A stretch of DNA of 64,000 nt from NCBI GenBank assembly GCA_035772735.1, contig JASDFA010000018.1, forward strand, positions 57,690,001 to 57,754,000, written 5' to 3'. The stretch comes from Datura wrightii (Eukaryota > Streptophyta > Magnoliopsida > Solanales > Solanaceae). Within the stretch, counting starts at the first letter, position 1; each line of letters starts with the position of its first letter. Of the stretch, positions 1 to 9,961 are shown piece by piece. The notes under the pieces are model-generated. The model saw nothing but the letters and a program-made list of their open reading frames with translations. It had not been told where the DNA came from and did no database searches. A program made the position numbers and the translations under genes.

Positions 1-1879
1 ATTGAAATTTATTATGTGCATGACATTAATGATGATTATAATAAATATTTTAATATCAATATTTATATATAATATATTTCTTACAAAATATCATTGCACA
101 ATATTTGAGTATGGCTGTTATAGAGGGATAATTTTACAAAAAGTGTACCTCTATACTAAACGTCACTACTGTTATAAATAGAATGTTGTTATAGAAAAAT
201 AAAATATAACATAAAAAATTGATTATGAAAATAATCACATCGTTATATTGAAATTTTATTATAACAAATGACTGTTATAACTAAGTTTGACGGTAGTTTT
301 ACATTTTATGCGCATCTTATCAATTAGTGCGAAATCATCGCCTGTGGCCGTGGTAAGCTTGGGAACTTTTTATTTTGCCCTTCTTAACTCCTAACATTTC
401 CACCCTTATTTCTTGTTTTCCCAATAAAAATGTACCACTTATGTATGAACACAGAACCTGGGGGAAATAGAAAACGACAGCCAGAAATGATGTTGCCAGC
501 GAACGCAAAATGACATCTATAATTTAAATGCTTTATTTGAAACAAACAATTTGTTTGCTTTTTTCCAACTAAAGAAGAGAAACAAAAAATCAAAATGTCC
601 ATTTTCTTATTTTCCTGATTGAACTTCACAAAACTAATCCCGAGTAGGAGTGAGATAACAGTATATTGACAATTAACCAAATATTAATTTAATTATGCCC
701 ATCTAAATATATTGAATTGGCATATAAGCGATCTAAACTAATTATATTGAATTGGCACAAATTGTCTTTTGCTTGATAGATTAAATTTTAATTCAACAAT
801 CCAATGGTAGTGGTCAGACCTAAATTTGCCAACAACATGGCTTGCACGTCATTGAGTTAAAATAAATCAGCAAAAGACGCAAAAGACAATTTGTGCTAGT
901 ATTTTTTATCCACATTTGTGATTATGATTACTAGAAAGACGCCAATGCCTCTCCATCATGTATGCAACTCAACTAATCCATCCTTTTCAAATTGCTTTAC
1001 ACACTCACCGCCCAACTTTCAAACGTTTATACAACTGGCACAAATCAAAATGACTTGTCAAAAATTAAACAGAGCATAAAGTTATCCCCAAAACCTGTAA
1101 TTATAAACAAATCTTTGATAAGAACATGGGGCTAAACTCCCTCAAATATCCAACCGAAGTCAACGATCAACTACCAGCAACGAAAACCGCGTAACACTAT
1201 ATATATTAATTGATACGTCCGGATCAACGACTGCCTCAACTATTTCATTTTTAAAAAAAAAATTGTGATGTCCAAGTCACTTTGCAAAAACCTCAACTAT
1301 TCTACCGGACACTAACTAGGAATGGCGTAATATTGGCAACAAACACGAGGGAGAAAACAAATCTAGTGGACGTAGCGCCAATTATTAGGAAATCTGTTCC
1401 AGCAAAAATGTCATAGAACAACACTACTAACCTCGTCAACTTTGTCTTGATATATATCAAATAGCCTTATTGCGTTTGAACCTCTTCTTTTTGCTTTTTG
1501 TGATCTTTCTTTGGGACTAAGATCTTTTCATTTTCTTCCCAGGCAGAAACATAATATACATAACAATCATTAGCTAGCATCACTTCTACATAAAGCAAAG
1601 CATGAGATCAGACCGTCATACTGAACAACCTCTTCATCAGTTAATAGTACAATGGAAAATTATTTCACGCTTCCGAGTATTGAGATATATCTTACAAAGG
1701 AATTAAAACAAAACATATGAATCACAAAATAAATAGTGAGTAAAAGAATAAGGCAGTACGGGGAAGGAAAATAAAAAGGGGAAAAGTGACTTCTGCTGTT
1801 AAAGAGGGCGATAGAACATTTGCCTTAAGGAGCTGTAGCGACCAGTGGCAACATGTATTTGCTTTCAAGATCTGATATT
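1..1879. other. AT-rich intergenic DNA downstream of the FERONIA-like gene
   Basis: No convincing gene is seen. The stretch is AT-rich with many stops in all frames, and a 98-codon open frame at 384-680 (minus) has no recognisable motif. The part next to 1879 must hold the 3' UTR and poly(A) site of the receptor kinase, but I could not place a canonical AATAAA on the minus strand. Positions 100-300 contain repeated 'gttata' words that look like a decayed small transposon. A clearer small inverted-repeat element is listed separately. Confidence 0.6.
755..896. repeat. 18-bp perfect inverted repeat, possible MITE
   Basis: The 18-mer gcacaaattgtcttttgc at 755-772 recurs as its exact reverse complement at 879-896, with 106 bp between. 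This is the architecture of a short non-autonomous DNA transposon (MITE). The true ends may lie outside, because 'atattgaattggca' also occurs twice just left of it (about 707-722 and 744-757). No target duplication was identified. Confidence 0.45.
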
Positions 1880-4546
1880 TTAACGTCCTTTTGGATTCAT
1901 GATTTGGGAGAAAACAGCACTAGGTGTTAGCCCGTCTGAGTCTTCACTGGCAAGGCTGCGGCCGCCAATGCTCATAGATATCCCACTGCTTCTTGAATCA
2001 GTCATGCTGGCATCATAACCTGGTGATTCATTTAGATCCTTCTTTCCTTTGCATGTGACATCAAAGCCTTCTTCAATGTCCATTTTTCCAAAACCCTTGC
2101 CACACTCCTCTGCACTCTCCTGAAGTTGCAGAGCAAATTCAAGGTTCCACAGCACATCTCCCATCGAAGGCCTGTCTACACCAACATCAGACACACACTT
2201 CACTGCTGTCTCTGTAAATTTCTTCAAGCATTCTGGTGCAAGCTTCCCTTTCAGATATGGGTCGATTATCTGGTCAAAAGTGCCCTTCTTGTAGCAATGG
2301 AAAGCCCATTCTGCCAAGCTCACTTGCTCCTTTGGAAGAGTTGGGTTCAGTGCTGGCCGAGCACACAAAATCTCAAACAGCACTACACCAAATGAGTAGA
2401 CATCAGATTTGTCTGTGAGTTGCTGTCTTCTGAAGTATTCTGGATCCAGATATCCAAAACTGCCCTTCACCACAGTACTGACATGAGTGTGATCCAAGGT
2501 AGGGCCTGTTTTAGACAACCCGAAATCAGAAACCTTTGCCACCCACTTCTCATCCAAGAGGATATTAGTGGTCTTCACATCACGGTGGATAATAGTATGC
2601 TTGGCACCAGTATGAAGATAGTGCAACCCACGAGCAGCACCGATGCAAATCTCAAGCCTCTGCTTCCAAGGTAAAGGAGGCTTCTGGGTCTTATATAGAT
2701 GCTCACGAAGGGTACCGTGAGCCATGTAGTCATATACAAGGATCATTTCACAGTTCTCTTCACAATAACCAATCAAAGAAACAAGATGACGATGGCGAAG
2801 TTTTGAGAGCATTTCAATTTCAGTTTGGAATTCATGAACACCTTGCTCAGAGAGAGGATTCCCACGTTTGATAGCAACTTTTGTGCCACCATCAATTTCT
2901 CCCTGGTATACTTTGCCAAAACCACCCACCCCAAGAAGCAGTGCTTCATCGAAGTTATTGGTGGCTGCCTTGATCTCAGCAAATGAAAAGTGACGACAGA
3001 GGTTTGATGGGAGGGACGACGCATAACTGCCTGTAGTGTTCGTCTTAGCGGAACCAGAAGTGAGTGAATTTCCATACAAAGAAAGAGGAAGCCAGCCTGA
3101 TGGTCCATCGCTTGGACTTTGGACCTTCCCACGTTTCCGGCGACGCGTGACAATGCATACAACTAAACCAATAAGAATTGCGGCAGCAATTCCACCTCCA
3201 ACGCCTCCACCAATAGCTGATTTATTATTTTTTGATTGACCTTTTTTGGATGGCAGAGGGTCAATATGATCTGGTTCTGCAACTGGAACAGGATTAGGCC
3301 CAGCAAGGTTCCCATTGGTGTCACTCACTTTAAAAATTTCTATTCCATTCAAAATTGCATCATACCAATTGGATTTTGAAGCAACGTTTGGATGGAGGGC
3401 AAGCCAAAGATCCTGCTGTGAAGCCCCAGAAGGAACAGAGACCACATAATCCTTGTAGAAAGGAACTCCGTTGCTTCCAGCCCAAGCAATGACATCTGCT
3501 GCAGGTTCCGCAGTCTGATTATTCATATATATGACAAACACCCTCTGGTTGACTTTTGTGATATTTTTAGTGATTTCACAGAAATGGAGCCTAACAAGAT
3601 AAGAGAATCCTGAATCAACTGAGAAAACCCAACTCAAATTGTATTGCAGATTAATTTGAGCAGTTGGACCCATTGACCTAGCTGTCTTATAGACATCAAG
3701 TGGGGCAACATAGGATGGCATTCCTTCAGGATAACTTATTGTGACATTCTCATCATCAGCAGTATCTGTAACTCCGCTGGCTGCTCCAAAAATATGCTGT
3801 GAGTCATCACCCCATGACCTAAACATACCAGTATCACCTGATGGTGAGATTACATTGCCTCCCACATTAAGGCGATAAACATTTTCCAAGGCAGTAGAAT
3901 TGTCAATGATGAAAGGGGAAGTCTGACCCACAATGAAGGTAGTTCCATCTTCTGTATTATAGATATCAGGATGCGAAATAATCTCAATCCCATTCACAAA
4001 TGCAAAGGAGTTTGAATTATTTGGAGAGGGTGTGAAAGTCATGTTCAAAGTTTCAGATGGCACATAGATCGAGAACTCCTTGGTCAAGTAATCATAGTTG
4101 AGAGCTTCAGCAGTTTGTGCTGCACTGAAATTTCTAAGTAAGGTATATGGTCCAACGGTCACACTGAAGATGGCATTAGTAGCATTAAGCTTGTTGTAAG
4201 ACGAGGGATAGAAATACAAACGGACAAACTTACGACCAGGTGCTACAGGGAAACTATAGGTGAACTCAGACTGGAAAACACGGGCAGATATAAAAGGGAC
4301 TTGAGGGACAGAGGGCTTTTGATCAGCAGCATCAGAAATTGATGACTTACCCCCCAACATATATTTTGACCCAATATCTGTGCCCCATTTCCGACCATCA
4401 GCATCTGGAAGATTGTCCGGGCCTCCACAATTCATCAGAATGTCATCACCGGGCACATAATTAGCAGCCAGCGTCACATTAACCACAACAGCCAACAACA
4501 AAAAAGTGAAAACCAAGAGAAAACAGAATTTACTGTCGTCGGTCAT
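1880..4546 (-). CDS. FER: FERONIA-type malectin-like receptor kinase (CrRLK1L family)
   Basis: An 888-aa plasma-membrane receptor kinase. In this family FER binds RALF peptides with LLG co-receptors and pectin at the wall, and controls growth, fertilisation and immunity. Visible in order: signal peptide 1-28; two malectin-like domains, about 35-185 and 205-410, with many N-x-S/T sites; transmembrane helix about 446-467 followed by RRRKRGK; Gly-rich loop GVGGFGKV 539-546; VAIK lysine K560; HRD 654-656 (RD kinase); DFG 674-676; activation segment STVVKGSFGYLDPEY from 690. The C-terminal tail (about 862-888, ending SQIMNPKGR) is FERONIA-specific as I know the family, which favours FER over HERK1 or THESEUS1. 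Length matches Arabidopsis FER (895 aa). There is no intron or frameshift in the coding region. The ATG at 4546 precedes the signal peptide directly. It looks functional and is the only intact host gene in the window. A lineage-specific FER paralogue is possible. Confidence 0.95.
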   Translation of the reverse strand: MTDDSKFCFLLVFTFLLLAVVVNVTLAANYVPGDDILMNCGGPDNLPDADGRKWGTDIGSKYMLGGKSSISDAADQKPSVPQVPFISARVFQSEFTYSFPVAPGRKFVRLYFYPSSYNKLNATNAIFSVTVGPYTLLRNFSAAQTAEALNYDYLTKEFSIYVPSETLNMTFTPSPNNSNSFAFVNGIEIISHPDIYNTEDGTTFIVGQTSPFIIDNSTALENVYRLNVGGNVISPSGDTGMFRSWGDDSQHIFGAASGVTDTADDENVTISYPEGMPSYVAPLDVYKTARSMGPTAQINLQYNLSWVFSVDSGFSYLVRLHFCEITKNITKVNQRVFVIYMNNQTAEPAADVIAWAGSNGVPFYKDYVVSVPSGASQQDLWLALHPNVASKSNWYDAILNGIEIFKVSDTNGNLAGPNPVPVAEPDHIDPLPSKKGQSKNNKSAIGGGVGGGIAAAILIGLVVCIVTRRRKRGKVQSPSDGPSGWLPLSLYGNSLTSGSAKTNTTGSYASSLPSNLCRHFSFAEIKAATNNFDEALLLGVGGFGKVYQGEIDGGTKVAIKRGNPLSEQGVHEFQTEIEMLSKLRHRHLVSLIGYCEENCEMILVYDYMAHGTLREHLYKTQKPPLPWKQRLEICIGAARGLHYLHTGAKHTIIHRDVKTTNILLDEKWVAKVSDFGLSKTGPTLDHTHVSTVVKGSFGYLDPEYFRRQQLTDKSDVYSFGVVLFEILCARPALNPTLPKEQVSLAEWAFHCYKKGTFDQIIDPYLKGKLAPECLKKFTETAVKCVSDVGVDRPSMGDVLWNLEFALQLQESAEECGKGFGKMDIEEGFDVTCKGKKDLNESPGYDASMTDSRSSGISMSIGGRSLASEDSDGLTPSAVFSQIMNPKGR

Positions 4547-4576
4547 TGATGCTGCACTAGTAGTCCGAAGAAATCA

Positions 4577-5052
4577 CTGGAAAAAAAAAGGAAACAGAAT
4601 TGCAAAAAGAAAGATCAGTTTCCATCTGTTGACCTCCCCTCAATTTTAACCACACAAGGACAAGAAAATCTCAAAATCGCAAGAAATCCGGAACCTCTTT
4701 TTTCAAATAAATCTAAGGACCAAAAAGCACTAAGTCCAAAGTAAAGAAAACCCAGCATCACGATGCAGTATAAGAAGCAGCCATAGTTTAAGAGCTAAAT
4801 GAGAGCACTCGATCCAAAATAAGGAAAACCCAGTATGAATACCCAATAGAAGAAGCAGCAAATAGCATAAAAATGGACATAGAATAGAACTATGGAGCTA
4901 AATGAAAGGTTAAAAGTTCTCAGTCCAAAATAAAGAAACCCCAGTATCAAGATCCGGTATAAGAAAAGGCTAAAAGCATGAATATGGACATACAATAAAA
5001 TATTGGGAGCTAAACGAAAGCATAAGCAAGTAGAGGAAGATGAAAAAATTAC
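4577..5052 (-). other. FER: Predicted 5' UTR intron of the FERONIA-like gene
   Basis: On the minus strand a donor reads TTTTAG|GTAATT, with the intron starting at 5052. The acceptor is a T-tract followed by CCAG|TGATTT, with the exon resuming at 4576, 30 nt before the ATG. The intron would be 476 nt. A single 5' UTR intron with an intronless coding region is the usual gene structure in this kinase family. Confidence 0.75.
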
Positions 5053-5768
5053 CTAAAAGATGAGCAAGAAACTGAGAGATCCAAAAGAAGCAAACTTCAC
5101 GCCATTCTTGGGTTGAACAGAACCAGAAGAATTAAATTCAATGCAGCAATCAGCTGAAGAAGAAGCTCAGGCTCAGATCAAAGAAGAGAGAATAGGGTTT
5201 GAGTTGGAGATGGAAAGTTTTAGAGAGAGAGAGAGAGAGAAGTGGAGAAGTGAAATTGAAGCAAGTTGGTAGTTTTAAGTTCCTTCTGAGTTTGATATTA
5301 AAAACTCTACTTAGTTGGGAATCCAGATTATGAAAATAGAAATACCGAGTCCCAACTACAACATGTATAATGACGGGAATACCCTTTAGAGAGCGTTGAA
5401 ATGCCAATTTGCCATTTCTGATTGGATGACAGACTAGCTTAGGAGTTTTTGGGACACAAACGCGTTTGGAGTAGCGACGAACTAGGAGGTGGCAATTGAA
5501 ATGCCAATTTCCATTTCTGATTGGATGACAGACTCTTTTTTTTTTTTTTTTTGACAGCAATGACAGCTTTTTTTTTTCTTTTTTTTTTTTTTGGGGGGGT
5601 GGGGGGGGGTGGGGAGGAGGGAGGGAGGGACGGACATTGGATTACAGACTAGCTTCGGAGTTTTTTGGGAGTGGGACATAAACGCGTTTGGAGTAGGGAC
5701 GAACTGGGAGGTGGAAATTGAATTATTGGAAAAGGCTTATAAATATTTTTAATTAATAAAATAAAAAA
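5053..5768 (-). promoter_or_regulatory. FER: FERONIA-like gene leader exon and proximal promoter
   Basis: Reading minus, the leader exon should end at 5053. A CT-dinucleotide tract (GA on plus, 5222-5240), common in plant core promoters and leaders, lies about 170 nt upstream of the donor. A weak AT-rich TATA-like stretch is at about 5290-5305. Further upstream are a duplicated module containing aaacgcgtttggagtag and a long T-tract followed by a G-rich tract. The exact transcription start cannot be read from sequence. Confidence 0.55.
5421..5719. repeat. Duplicated promoter module split by T-tracts and a G-run
   Basis: Copy 1 (5421-5500) and copy 2 (5638-5719) share the blocks attggatgacagactagctt, aaacgcgtttggagtag and gacgaact..gaggtgg with few changes. 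A partial third copy (ccatttctgattggatgacagact) lies at 5511-5534. Between them are T-tracts and a run of G-tracts at 5593-5633 (seven G, nine G, four G, then GGA and three GGG), a strong G-quadruplex-type motif on the template strand of the receptor kinase. Confidence 0.8.
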
Positions 5769-6899
5769 AGAAAAAAGATCAAAAATATTTCTCTGTATAT
5801 CAGTTAATTTGTCCCTAATTATATTATAGAGTCAAATATACCTCTGCCGTTAATAAAGTAAATAAAATTGTCCCTCAATAAATGGAATCTCCCAAATTAA
5901 CTTAAAATATCCAATTTCAATTAAATTAACCATTTTTACCTTTAAATCTAAATCCGACCCACTAAAATAAATAAACTCAAACCAAATTAAACCTCAAGAC
6001 TCATCAATTTTTACCTGAGTTTTAGCTGCTCAACTTTGCAACCTGGACATTCCATTATAAACAACTCTTTTCAGCAAAATAGTGTAGTGATCAGCACTAC
6101 AATTCCATCTAGTATAACAAATGCATAAGTTTTAGTGGTCGTATGATCATCGCTATCTCATTTGATATTTTCTGTACCTTACTTAATATGTAAAAAAAAC
6201 AGTATCAAAAAGATGTATAAGAAAAAGAGGCATAAATAATTTCATTCACTAATTATTTGGCAGTAAAACAGTAGACTGCATGATGGATTTTCCTCAGTAA
6301 ATAGACAACTGAATAATAAGCTAGCATTTGATTAATTTTCATGTGAAGGCAGAGATACAAAATTAGGAAGATGAAAGGAGTTGCCTGTCATTCATAGGCC
6401 AAATATCAGCAGAGTTTCCGTCCAGCAGGCGTTTTGCTATGATGACATTAGCAGCATCAATTGGATGGTATGGATCCCAGAACACATACTTGCTTCTATC
6501 TTCACATATTTTAGATGAAGGACCACATGGAATTATCCCCCAAATCTTCCACCACCAGAACAGCAAGCTGTGTTTGTACTCGAAGAAGAAGAATTCAAGT
6601 ACTATGAGGATTGTCTAGGTTGCAAAGTTGAGCAGCTAAAACTCAGCTAAAAAGAGATAGAGTTTTGAGGTTTAATTTAGTTTGAGTTTATTTAGTTTAG
6701 TGGGTCGAGTTCGGGGTTAAAGGGAAAAATAAGTAATTTAATTGAAATCGGATATTTTATGTCAATTTGGGGAATTTCATCTGATTGAGGGGTAATTTTA
6801 TTTACTCTGTTAATAGCAGGGTATATTTGGCCCTATAGTATAACTAAGGGAAAAATTAGCTAATTTACAGAAGTATAGAGGTATTTTTGGCCCTTTCCC
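5769..6899. mobile_element. TIR element carrying a host gene fragment (Pack-MULE-like)
   Basis: Two arms of about 280 bp, left about 5769-6050 and right about 6610-6899, are reverse complements of each other. The best-conserved part is gcaaagttgagcagctaaaa (right) against ttttagctgctcaactttgc (left). Outer ends match the Solanaceae-type terminus gggccaaaaatacc. Between the arms (6051-6609) is the end of a GDSL esterase/lipase gene plus what looks like its 3' UTR. Long TIRs around captured exon sequence are the hallmark of Pack-MULEs. No transposase is present, so the element is non-autonomous. Target duplication was not resolved, so the MULE assignment is an inference. Confidence 0.7.
6363..6600 (-). 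pseudogene. Captured C-terminal exon of a GDSL esterase/lipase
   Basis: The minus strand encodes about 65 residues including GIIPCGPSSKICEDRSKYVF, then WDPYHP, then an AANVIIAKRLLDG tail. The D-x-x-H in WDPYHP is the catalytic Asp/His block V of the GDSL (SGNH) hydrolase family. Just upstream, another frame reads NTACCSGGGRFGG, which in intact enzymes runs directly into the IIPCGP segment, so one base appears to be missing near 6547. Nothing equivalent to the N-terminal GDSL block is present. It lies wholly inside the TIR element, so it is a transduplicated gene piece and not a working lipase. The frame ends at a stop at 6363. Confidence 0.8.
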
Positions 6900-7241
6900 A
6901 ATGAAAAGGAACATAAATTTTTATTAAGAGAGTGCTTTCGGTTTTAAAAAAGTTTTTCTACGTCGTCTATAATCTTAAGACGATATTGTTTCGTTGATTG
7001 TCGTATTCCTGTGGTGCAGTCTCACCCTTCCTCTCAGAATGTTATATAACTTGTCAAGAGTTTTTTTCCTGTTCCTAAATTCATCTGATTTTATTATCAT
7101 CTAAATATTAATAATATCAGACCCAAAAAAATTTGGTGTTTGCCTTTCAATTTTCTCCTTTTAAAGCTAAGTATTCGGTCTTCAAACTATTAAAATTATC
7201 GAATGGATAGGTAATGGTACTCATAGGTACTTATTTGTAAT
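6900..7241. other. AT-rich spacer, diverged relative of the repeat to its right
   Basis: No gene seen. The portions around 6960-7050 (gttgattgtcgtattcctgtgg, then gcagtctcaccc) and 7140-7215 (ttttctccttttaa, then attatcgaatggatag) resemble 7573-7610 and 7700-7770. This suggests an older, larger duplication surrounding the clear 179-bp repeat. Confidence 0.5.
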
Positions 7242-7598
7242 GTATGAAATATTTAAGTTTTATCTAATTAAGAAATATTTAATGTACCAAACTCAAATTA
7301 AAATAAAGATTTATATAAATACCTACTAAGAGTTGTATATGGTTTAGAAACTTTTGTATGTTATTTGTAACTTTAAGGCGGCATGATTTCTTTAGTTGTC
7401 GTGTATTTGCGGTAAAGTCATATGAAGTATTTAGGTTTTATCTAATTAAGAAATATTTAATGTACAATATTTAAATTAAAATAAAGATTTGCATAAATAC
7501 CTACTAAGAGTTGTGTATAGTTTTAGAAACTTTTGTATGTTATTTTTAACTTCAAGGCGGCATGATTTCTTTGGTTGTCGTATTTTTTTGGTAAAGTC
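7242..7598. repeat. Tandem duplication, two copies of about 179 bp
   Basis: Copy 1 begins at 7242 and copy 2 at 7421. Both share tatctaattaagaaatattt, taaataaaga-type AT blocks, acctactaagagttgt and aaggcggcatgatttcttt, with only scattered changes. There is no coding potential. This is a local segmental duplication with moderate divergence. Confidence 0.85.
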
Positions 7599-8479
7599 TC
7601 ATTCTTTTTCTCAAAGATGCTATTTAAATTCTCTTTGTTCCTACTCTTAAAGTCATATCATCATCTAATTTTTCATAATACCAAATCCATAAAACTTGAT
7701 GTCAGCTTTTCAATTTTCTCTTTTTAAGTTTAAGAGTTACTTTAAATTTTTAAAATTGTCGAATGAATAGAAAATCGTACTCCTTAAAGAAATTTACCAA
7801 AATAGTGTATTCCTAAAAAAGACCTCCAAAATGTGAATAATCTGTAAATGCATTTTATGAAAGAAACTACAGTATTCATAAACGACATTTTTTCATTCAT
7901 TTTCATGGAAAGAACACAGAATCTGTCTCCGATTGTTTAAGGTGAGATAAATATTTTATGTACATCATATTGAATAAATGATTAAATCAATATTATCCAA
8001 GATAGTATTACTATTAAGTGATAATATTATTATTAAGTGGTATATATTACTATTGCTTATACATACTTTTCACATCTTTGGTATTATAAAAAGGGTCAAA
8101 TATTTGTAAAACAAATATAATTTTTTTTTATTCCCACTATTTAGTTTTGAAGGTTACACTTTCACTTTTTCATGTCATCTTCTTGACCCTTCGACGCTCA
8201 CTTGCCCTAAGTTTTTCTTTTGAAAAGGTTCATTTTCTCTATTTTTGATGAAAAAGGTCAAGAAGAGAGAAAAATAATTTGATTACTTTGACTTTTAATT
8301 CTCAAGATGTTACTATAGGGAATATGTTATATGAGCACCTATCAAATTCATGGAAAGGAAAAAGAGCTCTCGAAACACATGAGAGCCGAGATTCAAAAAG
8401 AGAAAAAATTTGAAGTAATGTAACATTATGGGTAATTAAACTGACAAAAATAAATTTAGATGATATAATAGAATACCAA
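7599..8479. other. AT-rich intergenic DNA
   Basis: I see no gene, recognisable element or long repeat here. Homopolymer and dinucleotide-rich AT sequence predominates, and stop codons interrupt every frame. Confidence 0.6.
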
Positions 8480-9520
8480 ATTGGATAAATAAATAATTAT
8501 GTAAGTGCATAAAGCACAAATTAACATATGATCCAATTATGAATATATAGAATGCTTCCATTTTATAGCAACTTAATAAATCTAACAATATCCAAGTTCA
8601 CCCAAATATTATTATACTAATGGATTGTAAAATAGAAACTCATTACTACATAAAGAAAATTAGTATTAAGAAAAAACATAGGATGCACATTTAGAATAAT
8701 TAATATTATACTGTAAAAAAATATATTCAACACTGCAAAAAAAAAAATTATCTCACAAGTGCTTCAAGCCTTCAACTGGAAAGAAGCCTCAGTTCTCAAA
8801 AAATAATTTCGTGTAGCACGAAAAAAAATCTTAAAACATATTTGATATAAAAAAAATACTTTATTTTGATTTAATTATAAACTTGAGTTTAGAGGGTAAA
8901 ATTTAGTTTAAGAGTTAGTGTAGAGGGATAATATGACAAAAATGAATGATCTAACATGAGGGAAGCAAAGTTTTTTTTTTTTCATCTTCTTTAAAAGGCT
9001 AAATTGAATAAATAGAATAATTATGCGTAAGCGCATAAAATACAAATTAACATATGATCCAATTATGAATATTACAGAAAACTTTTATTTTATAACAACT
9101 TAATAAATCTAACAATATCCAAGTTCACCAAAATATTATACTAATAGATTGTAAAATAGAAACTCATTACTAAGTAAAGAGAATTAGTATCAAGAAAAAA
9201 CATACAAAGCACATTTAGAATATTATACTATAAAGAAATATATCCAATGCTGCAGATAAAAAGAAGAAAAAAGAATTCATCTCACAAGTGTTTCAAGCCT
9301 TCAACTGGAAAAGAGCCTCAGTTCTCAAAAAATAATTTTTTACACCACTGGAGAAAATCTTTAAAAACATTTAATATTTATAAAAAGCAAAATGTACTTT
9401 CTTTTCGCTTAATAAACTTGAGTTTAGAGGGTAAAATTTAGTTTAAGAGTTGGTGTAGAGTGATAATATGAAGAAAATGAGTGATCTAACATGAGGAATG
9501 CAGAGTTTTTTTAATTTTTT
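8480..9520. repeat. Tandem duplication, two copies about 526 bp apart
   Basis: 8480-8985 and 9003-9520 align along their length. Shared blocks include aacatatgatccaattatga (8523 and 9049), taacaatatccaagttcacc, aagccttcaactggaaa, gcctcagttctcaaaaaata and the trailing tgatctaacatgagg. Divergence is visible (small indels and substitutions), so it is not recent. No reading frame is conserved between copies, so a non-coding duplication or a pair of adjacent non-autonomous insertions is likely. Confidence 0.85.
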
Positions 9521-9961
9521 ATTGACATGGGATATTAATATGTCCTTAGATAGGGAAAACTATCGGCATAACGTGAAGGAATCCAAGAGTTTTAGGAAGA
9601 AGAAGAAGAAGAGCAAAGTAATTAGACATTCTTACCAAGAGAAATTGAAATCTTCAATGGATGAATGAAAATCTTCAAGTTACAAGATAGATCTATAATC
9701 TACTATAAAAACTAGGGTTAAACTAGTTAAATTCTACTCTATATTCTATGTATAAACTAAATAATGAAAAATCTCTTTAAAAATTACAAGAAAAATATAT
9801 TTATACTATGTCCCAAAAAGCCCATTTTATTTTAACATCAGAGTGCCAAATGCACAAGGACGATCTGTCCTTTGGATCGTACTATACTTTTTTGCTTCTC
9901 TCCCTCGGCTTGTCATCCTTTAGAAGATGAACCGTCCTTTGGAAAGACTGTCCATAGCTAT
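9521..9961. other. Unassigned flank of element A
   Basis: No gene seen. A GAA-rich run at 9595-9615 is followed by AT-rich sequence. 9860-9955 contains cctttgga-type words (ccgtcctttgga) that recur just beyond element A at 33010-33045 (accgtccttttga). This suggests the two flanks belonged to one older repeat that A split, though no clean target duplication remains (gctat at 9957-9961, gcttc at 32951-32955). Confidence 0.4.

Noticed and set aside
384..680. 98-codon frame left of FERONIA
   Set aside because: No motif, low-complexity hydrophobic start, AT-rich context and no gene structure; a chance frame is more likely.
2773..3162. 129-codon minus-strand frame inside the receptor kinase
   Set aside because: Out-of-frame shadow of the kinase coding sequence, without independent motifs.
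5150..5560. 136-codon frame in the FERONIA promoter
   Set aside because: Driven by the duplicated module and T/A tracts and rich in repeated Lys/Ser from homopolymers. It lies in the leader and promoter of the kinase.
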